A stretch of 64,000 nucleotides of DNA, taken from positions 648,501-712,500 of the forward strand of contig NZ_LT630450.1 in assembly GCF_900116045.1 (NCBI RefSeq). Direction: 5' to 3'. Below the pieces are notes generated by a model. The model was not told the DNA's origin, made no database searches, and worked only from the letters and a program-made list of their open reading frames with translations. Below are positions 42,861 to 52,347 of the stretch, in pieces. Numbering within the stretch: position 1 is the first letter of the stretch; the number at the start of each line of letters is the position of its first letter. Origin of the DNA: Desulfovibrio piger. GTDB taxonomy: Bacteria > Desulfobacterota > Desulfovibrionia > Desulfovibrionales > Desulfovibrionaceae. Both the position numbers and the translations under genes were made by a program.

Positions 42861-44435
42861 ATGAACAGGGAATGGTGGGCCGCACTGCCGCCGCTGCCCC
42901 TGCCGCACGAGATGCAGCAGTGGGACAGGCAGGCCGCGGAACTGGGCATCCTGCCCGAGATCCTGATGGAGAATGCCGCAGCCGCGGCGTTCCGCCAGTT
43001 GAGCGCCCTGTGTCCCCGGCTTGCGGGGAAGCAGGTCTGGCTGCTCATGGGCAGCGGCAACAATGGCGGCGATGCCGCCTGCCTTGCCCGCTATCTGCGT
43101 GACGCCGGAGCCTGTCCGCATGTTTTCCATACCCGGCCGCTGGAACATTACCGGAACGAGACGGCCTATCATCTCCAGACGGCCCGGGCCTGTGGTGTCC
43201 CCTTCCTGCCGGTGGCCGCGCTGACGGAGACGCCCCGCGCTCTCCCCCATCCCCACATCCTGGTGGACGGGCTGCTGGGGACGGGTTTTTCCGGCCAGCT
43301 GCGCGACGATGCCCGACGTCTGATATCCTTCGTGAACGGGCTCTCTCCCCGGCCCCTGATCTTGTCCCTGGACGTGCCGTCGGGGCTGGATGCCGCCAGC
43401 GGTCTGCCCTGCCCCGATGCCGTCAGGGCGGATGCCACGGTTACGTTCGCCGCCGCCAAGCCCGGCCTGATGCTGCCCTGGGCCCGCCCGTACACCGGGG
43501 AATGCCATGTGGGCCCCATCGCCATGCCTGCCAGGGTCCGGGAAGAAGGGCCCTGCTCTTTCCGCCTGCTGGACAGCCATGCCCTGGATCTGCTGCCTGC
43601 CATGACAGCCGCGAGCTACAAGAACACCTACGGGCATATCCTCATCATGGGGGGGCGCCCCGGCATGTGCGGCGCAGGGCATCTGGCGGCCCGGGGGGCA
43701 CTGCGCACCGGTGCCGGTCTGGTCACGGCAGCCATGCCCGCTGCCGGTGAGGAGCAGGTGCGCATGGGCTGGCCCGAGATCATGACCCTGCCTCTGGGCG
43801 ACACCGGGAACAGAAACTGGCCCGCCCAGATCCCGGACGACCTGCGCCGGCGTCTGCATCAGTGCCGGGCCCTGGTCATCGGCCCCGGTATGGGACGCGG
43901 AGAAGACAGCCACGCTTTTCTGGCAGCTCTTCTGAAAGAGCCTGGACGCCCGGCCTGTGTGTTCGATGCTGACGCCCTGATGCTGCTGGCCGGAGACCCC
44001 TCCCTGCTGGCGGCCCTTGGCCCCGGGGACATCCTGACACCGCATCCCGGCGAGGCCGCTGCCCTGCTCCACTGCCCGGGCAGTGCCGTCCAGCAGGACA
44101 GGATGGCGGCCCTGAAGGCCCTGTGCGCGGCCGTCCCCGCCGCCGTCGTCCTCAAAGGCGCGGGAACCCTGGTCGGCCAGCGGGACTGCCCCACAGGCCT
44201 CAGCCCGCTGGATGTCCCCCAGCTGGCCGTGGGCGGTTCCGGCGACGTGCTGGCCGGTTGTGCCGCAGCTTTGCTGGCCCGCGTGCAGGAAAGCGCCCGG
44301 CCGGCCCATCAGGCCGCCTGCCTGGCCGTAGCGCTGCATGCCGCTGCCGGGCGGATACTGGCCCGCACCCATCCCCGCCGGGGCAATGTGGCCGGAGAAC
44401 TGGCCGATGCCCTGCCCCGGGCCATGACACTCTAA
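42861..44435 (+). CDS. nnr: Bifunctional NAD(P)HX epimerase/dehydratase, 524 aa
   Basis: Repairs hydrated NADH and NADPH. The N-terminal epimerase domain has MENAAAAAFRQL, LLMGSGNNGGDAACLARYL and VDGLLGTGFSG. The C-terminal ADP-dependent dehydratase domain has YGHILIMGGRPGMCGAGHLAARGALRTGAGLV, IGPGMGRGE, LTPHPGEAAALL and LAVGGSGDVLAG. Length and order match YjeF/Nnr fusions. Lies between acpS and tsaE. Confidence 0.95.
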   Translation: MNREWWAALPPLPLPHEMQQWDRQAAELGILPEILMENAAAAAFRQLSALCPRLAGKQVWLLMGSGNNGGDAACLARYLRDAGACPHVFHTRPLEHYRNETAYHLQTARACGVPFLPVAALTETPRALPHPHILVDGLLGTGFSGQLRDDARRLISFVNGLSPRPLILSLDVPSGLDAASGLPCPDAVRADATVTFAAAKPGLMLPWARPYTGECHVGPIAMPARVREEGPCSFRLLDSHALDLLPAMTAASYKNTYGHILIMGGRPGMCGAGHLAARGALRTGAGLVTAAMPAAGEEQVRMGWPEIMTLPLGDTGNRNWPAQIPDDLRRRLHQCRALVIGPGMGRGEDSHAFLAALLKEPGRPACVFDADALMLLAGDPSLLAALGPGDILTPHPGEAAALLHCPGSAVQQDRMAALKALCAAVPAAVVLKGAGTLVGQRDCPTGLSPLDVPQLAVGGSGDVLAGCAAALLARVQESARPAHQAACLAVALHAAAGRILARTHPRRGNVAGELADALPRAMTL

Positions 44436-44450
44436 CCGGATAGCCCCGCT

Positions 44451-44975
44451 ATGGATGCCTTTACCTTTCTGCTCGAATCCCTGGACGATACCGCCTGCCT
44501 CGGCACCTTGCTGGCCGATATGATGCAAAGCGCTCCCCAGGTGCGCGCCCTGCTTCTGCAAGGAGATCTGGGCAGCGGCAAAACGACCCTGACCCGCTCC
44601 TTCGTCGCGGCCCTGCCGGGTGGCGGCCAGGCCGAAATCTCCAGTCCGTCCTTCACCATCTGCAACGAGTATCCCACCTGTCCGCCGGTCCTGCACTGCG
44701 ACCTCTACCGTTGCCCTGCGTCCCTTCCCGACGAGGTCTGGGACGCTCTGGACGCCGATGCAGGCATCTGCATCGTGGAATGGGCCCAATACATTCCCGA
44801 AGCGGCCCTGCCCAAGGAATTTCTGGACATCCGGCTGGACTCGTGCGAAAAAGGAAGATTCCTGACGGTAATGGCGCATGGGCAGGCGTCTCAGGCTCTG
44901 GCGCAGGAGCTGCATACAGCCTGGACCGCTTCCGGACGGCACGGCTCCCGGACGGAGCTGCCCCTTTTTTCGTGA
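44451..44975 (+). CDS. tsaE: tRNA t6A biosynthesis ATPase TsaE, 174 aa
   Basis: Required for N6-threonylcarbamoyladenosine formation with TsaB and TsaD. The P-loop GDLGSGKTTLTRSF and the SSPSFTICNEY and HCDLYR motifs define the family. A C-terminal extension of about 30 residues (SQALAQELHTAWTASGRHGSR) is longer than usual. 15 nt after nnr and 25 nt before the aspartate kinase. Confidence 0.93.
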   Translation: MDAFTFLLESLDDTACLGTLLADMMQSAPQVRALLLQGDLGSGKTTLTRSFVAALPGGGQAEISSPSFTICNEYPTCPPVLHCDLYRCPASLPDEVWDALDADAGICIVEWAQYIPEAALPKEFLDIRLDSCEKGRFLTVMAHGQASQALAQELHTAWTASGRHGSRTELPLFS

Positions 44976-45000
44976 GACAGGTGCATCAATGGAATCTGGC

Positions 45001-46224
45001 ATGAAAATCTTAGTTCAAAAATTCGGTGGCACTTCAGTGGCAAACCTGGAGTGCATGAAGAAAGTGCGCGAAAAAGTGCAGGCCGGGTTGAACAAGGGCT
45101 ACAAGATGGTGGTCGTGCTTTCCGCCCGTTCGGGCGAGACCAACCGTCTGCTGGCCCTGGCCTCCGAGTGGTCCTCCACCCCGGACCCGGCGGAATGTGA
45201 CTCTCTGGTCTCCACCGGGGAGCAGGTCTCCATCGCGCTCTTCACCATGCTGCTCAAAGACGCGGGCATCCGTGCCCGCTCCCTGCTGGCATGGCAGATC
45301 CCCATCATTACCGATGACGATCATGGCAACGCGCGTATCAAATCCATCGACAGCCAGCACCTGCGCGGTTATCTGGATGAATACGACGTGCTGGTGGTCG
45401 CCGGTTTCCAGGGATGCACGGAGTCCCAGCGCATCACCACCCTGGGCCGCGGCGGCTCCGACACCTCGGCCGTTGCCCTGGCCGCCGCCCTGGGTTCGGT
45501 GGAATGCGAGATCTATACTGATGTGGACGGTGTCTATACCACCGACCCCAACATCTGCTCCAGCGCCCGCAAGATGGATCGTGTCGCCTATGAGGAGATG
45601 CTGGAAATGGCCAGCATGGGCGCCAAGGTGCTGCACATCCGTTCCGTGGAATTTGCCAAGAAGTACAAAGTGCCTGTGCGCGTCCGCTCCACGTTTTCCG
45701 ACGACCCCGGCACGCTCGTTACCCAGGAGGACTCCAGCATGGAAGCTGTTCTTGTTTCCGGCATTGCCTATGATAAGGACCAGGCTCGTGTGACCCTGCA
45801 CGACCTTCCCGACGTGCCCGGCGTGGCCGCCGCCATCTTCGGCCCCCTTTCCGAAAAGGGCGTGCTGGTGGACATGATCGTCCAGAACACCAGCCTTGAC
45901 GGTCATACCGACATGACCTTCACCATCTCCCGCAAGGATCTCAAGCAGACCCTGGCCATCATGGAAGAAGTGAAGGAACGCACCGGTGCCACCGACGTGG
46001 TCTCCGACGTCAACGTGGCCAAGGTCTCCGCCATCGGCGTCGGCATGCGCAACCATTCCGGCGTGGCCGCCCGCGCTTTCTCCGCCCTGACCCAGGAAGG
46101 CATCAACATCCTGATGATCAGCACCTCCGAGATCAAGATCACCATCCTGATCCAGGAAAAGTATGTGGAACTGGCCGTGCGCATCCTGCACGACACCTTC
46201 GGCCTGGACTGGGACATCAACTAG
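45001..46224 (+). CDS. Aspartate kinase, 407 aa
   Basis: First step of lysine, threonine and methionine synthesis. VQKFGGTSVANLE is the kinase signature, TTLGRGGSDTSAVALAAAL and YTDVDGVYTTDPN complete the amino-acid kinase fold. Two C-terminal ACT domains (VTLHDLPDVPGVAAAIFG and VSAIGVGMRNHSGVAARAF) are the feedback sites, so it is likely inhibited by lysine and/or threonine. ATG 44989 is an alternative start (AGGTG upstream). Confidence 0.94.
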   Translation: MKILVQKFGGTSVANLECMKKVREKVQAGLNKGYKMVVVLSARSGETNRLLALASEWSSTPDPAECDSLVSTGEQVSIALFTMLLKDAGIRARSLLAWQIPIITDDDHGNARIKSIDSQHLRGYLDEYDVLVVAGFQGCTESQRITTLGRGGSDTSAVALAAALGSVECEIYTDVDGVYTTDPNICSSARKMDRVAYEEMLEMASMGAKVLHIRSVEFAKKYKVPVRVRSTFSDDPGTLVTQEDSSMEAVLVSGIAYDKDQARVTLHDLPDVPGVAAAIFGPLSEKGVLVDMIVQNTSLDGHTDMTFTISRKDLKQTLAIMEEVKERTGATDVVSDVNVAKVSAIGVGMRNHSGVAARAFSALTQEGINILMISTSEIKITILIQEKYVELAVRILHDTFGLDWDIN

Positions 46225-46288
46225 TCCTGCTCCTGGCAGCCGGCTGTCCGGCCACGGCCTTCTGCCGGAAACACTGCCCATGAAAATA

Positions 46289-46324
46289 AAAACGCCCGGG
46301 TATCCTGTGGATACCGGGCGTTTT
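46289..46324 (+). terminator. Terminator of the aspartate kinase gene
   Basis: AAAACGCCCGG, one bulged G, TATCC, loop TGT, then GGATACCGGGCGTTTT. Confidence 0.9.
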
Positions 46325-46444
46325 CTTTACATATGCACATCTGTCGTACACAGGCCTTTCTGCGCAAAAGAGCCTCTCCGCGACACGGCCCCTGCCACAA
46401 CCACGCGTCATCCCGTTCTCATCCGCTCAGGGCAACGCCCCGCC

Positions 46445-47110
46445 CTAGTGGCGCATCTCGGCCCCCAGGGCCAGCAGGGTCGTCTGCAGATCCGGCATGC
46501 TCTGGCAGATATAGTCAGCATGGACGGCCTCCAGCTCCTGGCGGCTCCCATAGCCGTACAGCACGCCCACGGTCTTCATGCCCACCGCATGCCCGCCGAC
46601 CACGTCATGGAACCTGTCGCCCACCATCAGGGAATGGGACACGTCGGCCCCCGTCTCCTGCAGGGCATAGCGCAGCACATCGACCTTGTCGTTGCGTGCC
46701 CCGTTCAGCTCGGCGCCGGCCACGAAGGAGAAGTAACGGCTCAGCTGGAAATGGTCCAGGATCTGGCGGGCGAAGACCTCCGGCTTGGATGTAGCCAGAT
46801 GGATGCGATGCCCCTGCTCGATCAGGCGTTCCAGCATCTGGGGCACACCGGGATAGACCCGGTTCTCGAACATCCCCTGCCGCCGGAAATACTCGCGGTA
46901 TTTTTCCACTGCCAGCGTGACACGGGCGCTGTCTCCCGGAAAATACCGGGCAAAGGACTGCTTGAGCGGCGGGCCGATGAAGAACAGCAGGCTGTCTTCT
47001 CTGGCCCTGATACCGAAATGGTCCAGAGCGTAAAGAACGGAGTTGATGATGCCCTGCTTGGAATCGGTGATGGTGCCGTCAAGATCGAAAAAGAAAGAAG
47101 TATGGGCCAT
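46445..47110 (-). CDS. HAD-family phosphatase (phosphoglycolate phosphatase-like), 221 aa
   Basis: FFFDLDGTITDSKQG is HAD motif I, HLATSKPEV motif II and MVGDRFHDVVGG motif IV. The helical cap is of the Gph/PGPase subclass. In sulfate reducers it may dephosphorylate phosphoglycolate or a nucleotide; the exact substrate is not visible. Followed on the same strand after 69 nt by... no partner; nagD-type gene lies upstream of it in the same direction. Confidence 0.85.
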   Translation of the reverse strand: MAHTSFFFDLDGTITDSKQGIINSVLYALDHFGIRAREDSLLFFIGPPLKQSFARYFPGDSARVTLAVEKYREYFRRQGMFENRVYPGVPQMLERLIEQGHRIHLATSKPEVFARQILDHFQLSRYFSFVAGAELNGARNDKVDVLRYALQETGADVSHSLMVGDRFHDVVGGHAVGMKTVGVLYGYGSRQELEAVHADYICQSMPDLQTTLLALGAEMRH

Positions 47111-47179
47111 AGGCGTACAGGGGGTTGCGACGACGAAAGGTGCTGCCGGACGTTTTTTATTACTATTGCCTCTTGCGGC

Positions 47180-47950
47180 CTACTGGTCAAGCAGTCCCAG
47201 GTGATCCAGCACCAGGGTCGGCTGGCGCTCCAGGCCGGGAAGATCGGAACGCCGGGCCTCTCCGCTCAAAACCAGCAGAAAGTCGATGCCGGCGTTCTCG
47301 GCCAGCAATTTGTCGGTGGACAGCCTGTCGCCCACCATCAGCATGTTTTCCGGCGCATAGCGCTGCAACAGGCCGGAAAGCAGGGTCGCATCCGGCTTGC
47401 CGAAGATGCGTTCCGGTCTCCTGCCTGTGGCGGTGGCGTACAGGGCCAGGAAACTGCCCACATCCGGCAGGGGACCTTCCGGGGAAGGACAGACCAGATC
47501 AGGATGCGTGGCCAGAAAGCGCACAGCCTTATTTTGCAGCAGCAGCGCGGAGCGCGCCAGTTTTTCGTAGGTCAATTCCGTGTCATAGGCCAGGATGACG
47601 GCCTGCGCCCCTTTTTCCTGCTGTTTCAGTTCGGGCATGCGCTGGCGCAGGTCGGAAACGAAATCCCGGTTGCCGACCACATACGCCGTATGGATGCCTT
47701 CTGCCTTCAAAAAGGCCACCAGGGGCGTCACCGGCGAGAGCAGCTGCTCCCTGCGGGCGGGGATGCCCATGCCGTTCAGCTTTTTTATGTAGGTTTCCGG
47801 CGCCTTGGAGGTGTTGTTGCTCAGAAAGAAAAAATCCACATCCTCCCAGTGCCGCTGCACAAAGGCCACGGCCCCCTTGATGGGATTGTCCCCCATATAG
47901 ATGGTACCATCCATGTCCAGAACGATGCAACGCTTGTCAGGAAGCCGCAT
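47180..47950 (-). CDS. HAD-IIA family hydrolase (NagD-like), 256 aa
   Basis: CIVLDMDGTIYMGDNPIKGA is HAD motif I of the NagD/PNP subfamily, FFLSNNTSKAPE is motif II and MVGDRLSTDKLLAENAG motif IV. FGKPDATLLSGLL is also characteristic. Probably a nucleotide or sugar phosphatase. Start ATG 47950 follows GGGAGA; a longer frame upstream to 48163 lacks a ribosome site. Forms a two-gene unit with the preceding HAD phosphatase gene (spacing 69 nt). Confidence 0.87.
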   Translation of the reverse strand: MRLPDKRCIVLDMDGTIYMGDNPIKGAVAFVQRHWEDVDFFFLSNNTSKAPETYIKKLNGMGIPARREQLLSPVTPLVAFLKAEGIHTAYVVGNRDFVSDLRQRMPELKQQEKGAQAVILAYDTELTYEKLARSALLLQNKAVRFLATHPDLVCPSPEGPLPDVGSFLALYATATGRRPERIFGKPDATLLSGLLQRYAPENMLMVGDRLSTDKLLAENAGIDFLLVLSGEARRSDLPGLERQPTLVLDHLGLLDQ

Positions 47951-48090
47951 GCCGTGTCTCCCAAGTTTCAAAAATGAAAAAAAATGGCAGCAAAACAGCA
48001 AGATCCCATCCAGCTCCTGCTCCCATCGCCGGGATTCTACACAGCCGGATGCCCTGCTGCAAGCGGCCTTTTCCCCCGCCTGCCGCCATC

Positions 48091-48173
48091 TTGACACAAC
48101 AATGTCCTGTAAGTAGAGGAAAAGGACGACTTCTCCGTATAATTTCGCAAACGAAGATTCCAAAGCTATAATT
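48091..48173 (+). promoter_or_regulatory. Promoter region of glpABC with a DeoR-type operator candidate
   Basis: TTGACA (48091-48096) and two TATAAT boxes (48138-48143, 48167-48172) lie upstream of glpA. Between the TATAAT boxes is AATTTCG-CAAA-CGAAGATT (48141-48159), an imperfect palindrome with TTCG/CGAA half-sites like those bound by GlpR and other DeoR-family repressors. Assignment to GlpR is a guess from the controlled genes. Confidence 0.4.
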
Positions 48174-48198
48174 GTCGCTCCTGTGAGCGGAGGACAGT

Positions 48199-49806
48199 GT
48201 GAAAGAAACCACAGTGATCATCATTGGCGGTGGTGCGACGGGTATCGGCATTCTGCGCGACCTGAGCATGCGCGGCGTGCCCGCCCTGCTGCTGGAACAG
48301 GGGGGACTGGCCCACGGCACGAGCTCCCGCTTCCACGGCCTGCTGCACAGCGGCGCCCGGTACGCTGTCAGTGACAGCGAATCCGCCCGGGAATGCATCG
48401 AAGAAAACATGATCCTGCGCCGCATCGGCAGGCAGTGCGTGGAGGAGACCGAGGGCTTTTTCGTCCGTACCAAACTGGACGACCCGGCCTTCGAACCCCG
48501 CTGGGTCGAAGCCTGTGCCCGTGCGGGCATCACCGCCGAGCGTATCGACGTGGCCGAGGCCCGGCGGCTGGAGCCCAGCCTTGCCCCCAACATCTGCTCT
48601 GTCTACCGCGTGCCGGATTCCTGTGTCGACGGCTTCCGCCTGGTCTGGCACAATGCCCTGTGTGCCCGGCGCTACGGCGGTGACATCCTTACCTATCATG
48701 AGGTCATCGCCATCAAACAGAGCAACGGCAAAGTCACGGGCGTCAGGGCCCGCAACCGCATCACCGGCGAGGAACTGGACATCGCCTGCGAGTACGTGGT
48801 CAATGCCGCCGGTTCCTGGTCCGGGCAGATCGCCCATCTGGCCGGTCTGGACGTCAGTGTGTCGCCCGACCGCGGGACGTTGATCGTCTTCAACCATCGC
48901 TTCACGTCGCGTGTGGTCAACCGCCTACACAAAAGCTCCGACGGCGACATCTTCGTCCCGCACGGTTCCATCACCATTCTGGGGACCACGTCGACGCCTA
49001 CGGACCGCCCGGACAACAATACGCCCACGACCGAAGATGTCCTGCGCCTGCTGGATATCGGCGAGCCCCTGTTCCCCGACCTGCGTTCGTACCGCATCCT
49101 GCGTGCCTTTGCCGGTACGCGCCCGCTCTACACGCCCAACAATGCCGTGGGCCGCGCCGCCAGCCGCAATTTCCACATCGTGGACCACAAGCAGGACGGC
49201 CTGGAAGGCATGGCCAGCATCTTCGGCGGCAAACTGACCACATACCGTCTGATGGCGGAGCGCATGAGCGATCTGGTCTGCCGCTGTCTCGGCAACAACC
49301 AGCCGTGCCGCACGGCGGAAGAACCCATCATGGAGGATCCTTCCCCCGAACTGATGCAAAAGGCCGCCAGGGTCTTCCCGCTCAATGGTGCCGTCCTTGC
49401 TGCCGACCGTCTGGGCAGCACCTTTGCCGATGTGGTGGAAAAGGCCGCGTCCGAAACGGACAACGAGCTGCTGTGCGAATGCGAGATGGTCAGTATGGCT
49501 GAAGTGGAATATGTGGCCCGCGATCCCGCCACCCACTCCCTGCACGATGTCCGCCTGCGTACCCGCCTGGGCATGGGCACCTGCCAGGGCACGTTCTGCT
49601 CCCTGCGTGCCATCGGCGCCCTGACCGAGCGCAATGTGCCGCTGGCCTTTTCGCCCACGGAAGACGTCTCCCAATTCCTGCAGGAACGCTGGCGCGGCCT
49701 GCGCCCGGCCCTGTGGGGCAAGCAGCTGAAAGAAATCGAACTGGGGCGTGCCATCTACGCGGCCACCCTCAATCTGGATGGAGCCGGCAATGAACAAGAG
49801 AAATAG
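48199..49806 (+). CDS. glpA: Anaerobic glycerol-3-phosphate dehydrogenase subunit A, 535 aa
   Basis: The FAD subunit oxidising glycerol-3-phosphate to dihydroxyacetone phosphate. TVIIIGGGATGIGILRDLSMRG is the FAD dinucleotide-binding motif, and GTSSRFHGLLHSGARYAVSD is typical of the family. A C-terminal BFD-like [2Fe-2S] domain has CECEMVSMAEVEY and GMGTCQGTFC. GTG 48199 is the start, with GGAGG upstream. Overlaps glpB by 17 bp. Confidence 0.95.
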   Translation: MKETTVIIIGGGATGIGILRDLSMRGVPALLLEQGGLAHGTSSRFHGLLHSGARYAVSDSESARECIEENMILRRIGRQCVEETEGFFVRTKLDDPAFEPRWVEACARAGITAERIDVAEARRLEPSLAPNICSVYRVPDSCVDGFRLVWHNALCARRYGGDILTYHEVIAIKQSNGKVTGVRARNRITGEELDIACEYVVNAAGSWSGQIAHLAGLDVSVSPDRGTLIVFNHRFTSRVVNRLHKSSDGDIFVPHGSITILGTTSTPTDRPDNNTPTTEDVLRLLDIGEPLFPDLRSYRILRAFAGTRPLYTPNNAVGRAASRNFHIVDHKQDGLEGMASIFGGKLTTYRLMAERMSDLVCRCLGNNQPCRTAEEPIMEDPSPELMQKAARVFPLNGAVLAADRLGSTFADVVEKAASETDNELLCECEMVSMAEVEYVARDPATHSLHDVRLRTRLGMGTCQGTFCSLRAIGALTERNVPLAFSPTEDVSQFLQERWRGLRPALWGKQLKEIELGRAIYAATLNLDGAGNEQEK

Positions 49807-51052
49807 CGACGTCCTGGTCATCGGCGCCGGCATGTCCGGCCTTGTGGCGGCCCTTGCCGCTGCCCGGCGCGGCCGCAAAGTGACTGTCCTGTCCCGGGGC
49901 GTGGGAGCACTGGCCATCGGCAGCGGTTGCGTGGACATTTTGGGTTATGTCAACGGCCAGGCTGTTTCCGGCCACCCTCTGGATGCCATCGGATCCCTGC
50001 CCGCTGCCCACCCCTATAGCCTGCTGGGGCGGGACCGTGTGGCCGAGGCCTGCTCTTTCCTGGAAGAAGTCTGTGCCGCTCAGGGCCTGCCCCTGCTGCC
50101 CATGAAAAATGGCAACCGCCTGGTCCCCAGCATCATGGGCACGCTCAAGCCGAGCGGCCTGTGCCCGGCCAGCGCCGACGGCGATCTGCTGCTGAAGGCC
50201 AGGAAAGTCGCCGTCGTCACCATCGGGGGACTGCGCGACTGCCAGCCCAATCTGATCATCAAACAGTTCCGCCGCTATCCCGCGCTCAAGGGCATCGACT
50301 TCACCGAGGTCGTCCTGCCCTCGCCTCTGGGCAAGACGCACCGCAATATGACGGCCCTGGATCTGGCCCGCTATGTGGATCGTCCCGAGGGTGTTTTCTG
50401 GCTGGCCGATGCCCTGAAGAAGGCCTGCGGCCGGCAGGATCTCATCCTGCTGCCGCCTGTATGCGGCGTGCGCCACTTCCTTTGGAAAAAACTGGTAGGA
50501 CTGCTGGATTGCCCGGTGGTGGAAATGCTTTCCATCCCTCCGGGAGTCAGCGGCCTGCGTCTGCGCACCTGTCTCCTGAACGCCCTGCGCGAGCTGGATG
50601 TCACCCTACTGGAAAATACGACGGTGATCCGTGCCGACATCGAGGGCGGGCATTGCCGTGGTGTGATCACCTCCGGTCTCGATCACGAGCACTTTTATGC
50701 TGCTGACCAGATCATCGTGGCCACGGGCGGCTTCATGGGAGACGGCTTCGAGGCAGAACCCGGCAAGATGCAGGAAAGCATCTTCCGTCTGCCCCTCTGT
50801 CTGGAAAATGGCGGGATGCCCTCTGCCAATCCAGCGGACTGGTCGGAAGAAAGTGTCTTTGCCCGCCATGCCTTCGCCACCCTGCGCGTCCGCGTCGATG
50901 CGGAGTTGCGTCCCTGCTCTGCGGAAGGCCCGGTGCTGCTGGACAATGTCCGTTTTGTGGGCCGCTCGCTGGGCGGCTATGACTTCGCTACTGAAAAAAG
51001 CGGCAACGGCGTGGCCCTGGCCACGGCCTGGCATGCCGCCCAATGCGTGTAA
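49790..51052 (+). CDS. glpB: Anaerobic glycerol-3-phosphate dehydrogenase subunit B, 420 aa
   Basis: The flavoprotein (FMN) subunit of GlpABC. DVLVIGAGMSGLVAALAAARRGRKV is the nucleotide-binding start; IIVATGGFMGDGF and VRFVGRSLGGYDF follow the GlpB pattern. It links GlpA to the membrane subunit GlpC. ATG 49790 overlaps the end of glpA. Confidence 0.93.
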   Translation: MNKRNSDVLVIGAGMSGLVAALAAARRGRKVTVLSRGVGALAIGSGCVDILGYVNGQAVSGHPLDAIGSLPAAHPYSLLGRDRVAEACSFLEEVCAAQGLPLLPMKNGNRLVPSIMGTLKPSGLCPASADGDLLLKARKVAVVTIGGLRDCQPNLIIKQFRRYPALKGIDFTEVVLPSPLGKTHRNMTALDLARYVDRPEGVFWLADALKKACGRQDLILLPPVCGVRHFLWKKLVGLLDCPVVEMLSIPPGVSGLRLRTCLLNALRELDVTLLENTTVIRADIEGGHCRGVITSGLDHEHFYAADQIIVATGGFMGDGFEAEPGKMQESIFRLPLCLENGGMPSANPADWSEESVFARHAFATLRVRVDAELRPCSAEGPVLLDNVRFVGRSLGGYDFATEKSGNGVALATAWHAAQCV

Positions 51053-51061
51053 GGCAGGTGC

Positions 51062-52282
51062 ATGATGGCTCTCAAACATCCCAACCCTGATGCCTGTATC
51101 GCCTGCACCACCTGTGTGGTACAGTGCCCGGTGGCCCAGGCCACCACGAACTTCCTCGGCCCCCGCATGATCGGCCCCGCCTACGAGCGTTTCCGCCTGC
51201 TGGGGCTTGCCGAGGAAGAGTCCCTGCACTATTGCGCCAACTGCAAGAACTGCGACATCGCCTGCCCGCAGGGCGTCCCGGTCTCAAGCCTGAACATGAT
51301 GGCCCGTGCCGAGCAGTGCCGCAAAAAGCGCCCGCCCCTGCGGGACTGGATCCTTGGGCACGGCGAACTGATGGCCAGGCTGCTGCGTTACGTGCCTGCC
51401 AGGCTGAAGAACTTCGGCATGCTCAATCCCGTGACGCGCTTTGCGCTGGACAAGCTGGGCATCTCTGCCAAAGCTCCCATGCCGGCCTTTGCCGAAAAGA
51501 GCTTCCGGCAGCAGCTGAAAAAAATCTGGCAGCCCCATACCAACAAGTATGTCGTCCTTTTCCCCGGCTGCTTTCTGGATGTCTACGACCCGCAGACCGG
51601 GCTCGATCTTGTCTGGGTGCTGAACCAGGCCGGTTATCATGTCATCGTTCCCAAAGAATTCGTCTGCTGCGGTCTGCCCATGGTCGCCAACGGATTCTGG
51701 GATGACGCCCGCGCCAATGCCAAAAAGAACATCGCGGAACTGCAGCGCTGGCGCAAGGAAGGCATCCCGGTCATCACCGGTTGCCCCAGCTGCGCGTTGA
51801 TGTTCTCTTCCGATCTGCCGGAATACTATCCCGACCTGATGATCGATGGCGTCTCCACGACCCTGCTGGATGCGCAGGCCTTCCTTCTGGACTGCGTGGA
51901 TAAGGGCGAACTGTGTCTGCCCGAAAAAACCGTGGACAGTTCCGTGGTTCCTTCCGAGCTCATCTACCATGCTCCCTGCCATTTGCGCGCCCAGGGCAAT
52001 GGTCTTCCCGGCCTCGATCTGCTCCGCGCCCTGCCCGGCATGCATGTCCGCAACGCTGATGCCGGCTGCTGCGGCATCTCGGGCAGCTATGGCTTCAAAA
52101 AGGAAAAATACGCTATCGGCATGCAGGTGGGGTCCGCCCTTTTCGATGCCGTGCGCAAAAGTCCGGCGCCTGTGGCGGCGTCGGAATGCGGCACCTGCCG
52201 TGTCCAGATCAAACACGGCTCCGGCAAGGACTGTCTGCACCCTGTTTCCCTGTTGCGGCGCTGGCTGGAAGCCGCCCGCTAG
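51062..52282 (+). CDS. glpC: Anaerobic glycerol-3-phosphate dehydrogenase subunit C, 406 aa
   Basis: The Fe-S membrane-anchoring subunit passing electrons to menaquinone. Two [4Fe-4S] ferredoxin-type motifs are CIACTTCVVQCPVAQ and CANCKNCDIACPQG. Two CCG domains (FPGCFLDVYDP with VCCGLPM, and HAPCHLRAQ with GCCGISG) are present, as in heterodisulfide-reductase-like proteins. Ends 24 nt before a very strong terminator. Confidence 0.94.
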   Translation: MMALKHPNPDACIACTTCVVQCPVAQATTNFLGPRMIGPAYERFRLLGLAEEESLHYCANCKNCDIACPQGVPVSSLNMMARAEQCRKKRPPLRDWILGHGELMARLLRYVPARLKNFGMLNPVTRFALDKLGISAKAPMPAFAEKSFRQQLKKIWQPHTNKYVVLFPGCFLDVYDPQTGLDLVWVLNQAGYHVIVPKEFVCCGLPMVANGFWDDARANAKKNIAELQRWRKEGIPVITGCPSCALMFSSDLPEYYPDLMIDGVSTTLLDAQAFLLDCVDKGELCLPEKTVDSSVVPSELIYHAPCHLRAQGNGLPGLDLLRALPGMHVRNADAGCCGISGSYGFKKEKYAIGMQVGSALFDAVRKSPAPVAASECGTCRVQIKHGSGKDCLHPVSLLRRWLEAAR

Positions 52283-52306
52283 TTTCAGGCCCCCCACGTT
52301 ACGGTA

Positions 52307-52347
52307 AAAAATCAAAACCACCCGCAAAGCGGGTGGTTTTGATTTTT
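52307..52347 (+). terminator. Terminator of glpABC
   Basis: A 19-bp perfect stem with loop AAA; the inner part CCACCCGC-AAA-GCGGGTGG is the same hairpin that flanks the intact IS200 element at 10.84 kb. It ends in a T run (GATTTTTG). Confidence 0.9.

Noticed and set aside
42810..45002. 730-codon open frame antisense to nnr and tsaE
   Set aside because: Spans several well-supported sense genes; composition is that of reverse-strand G+C-rich coding DNA.
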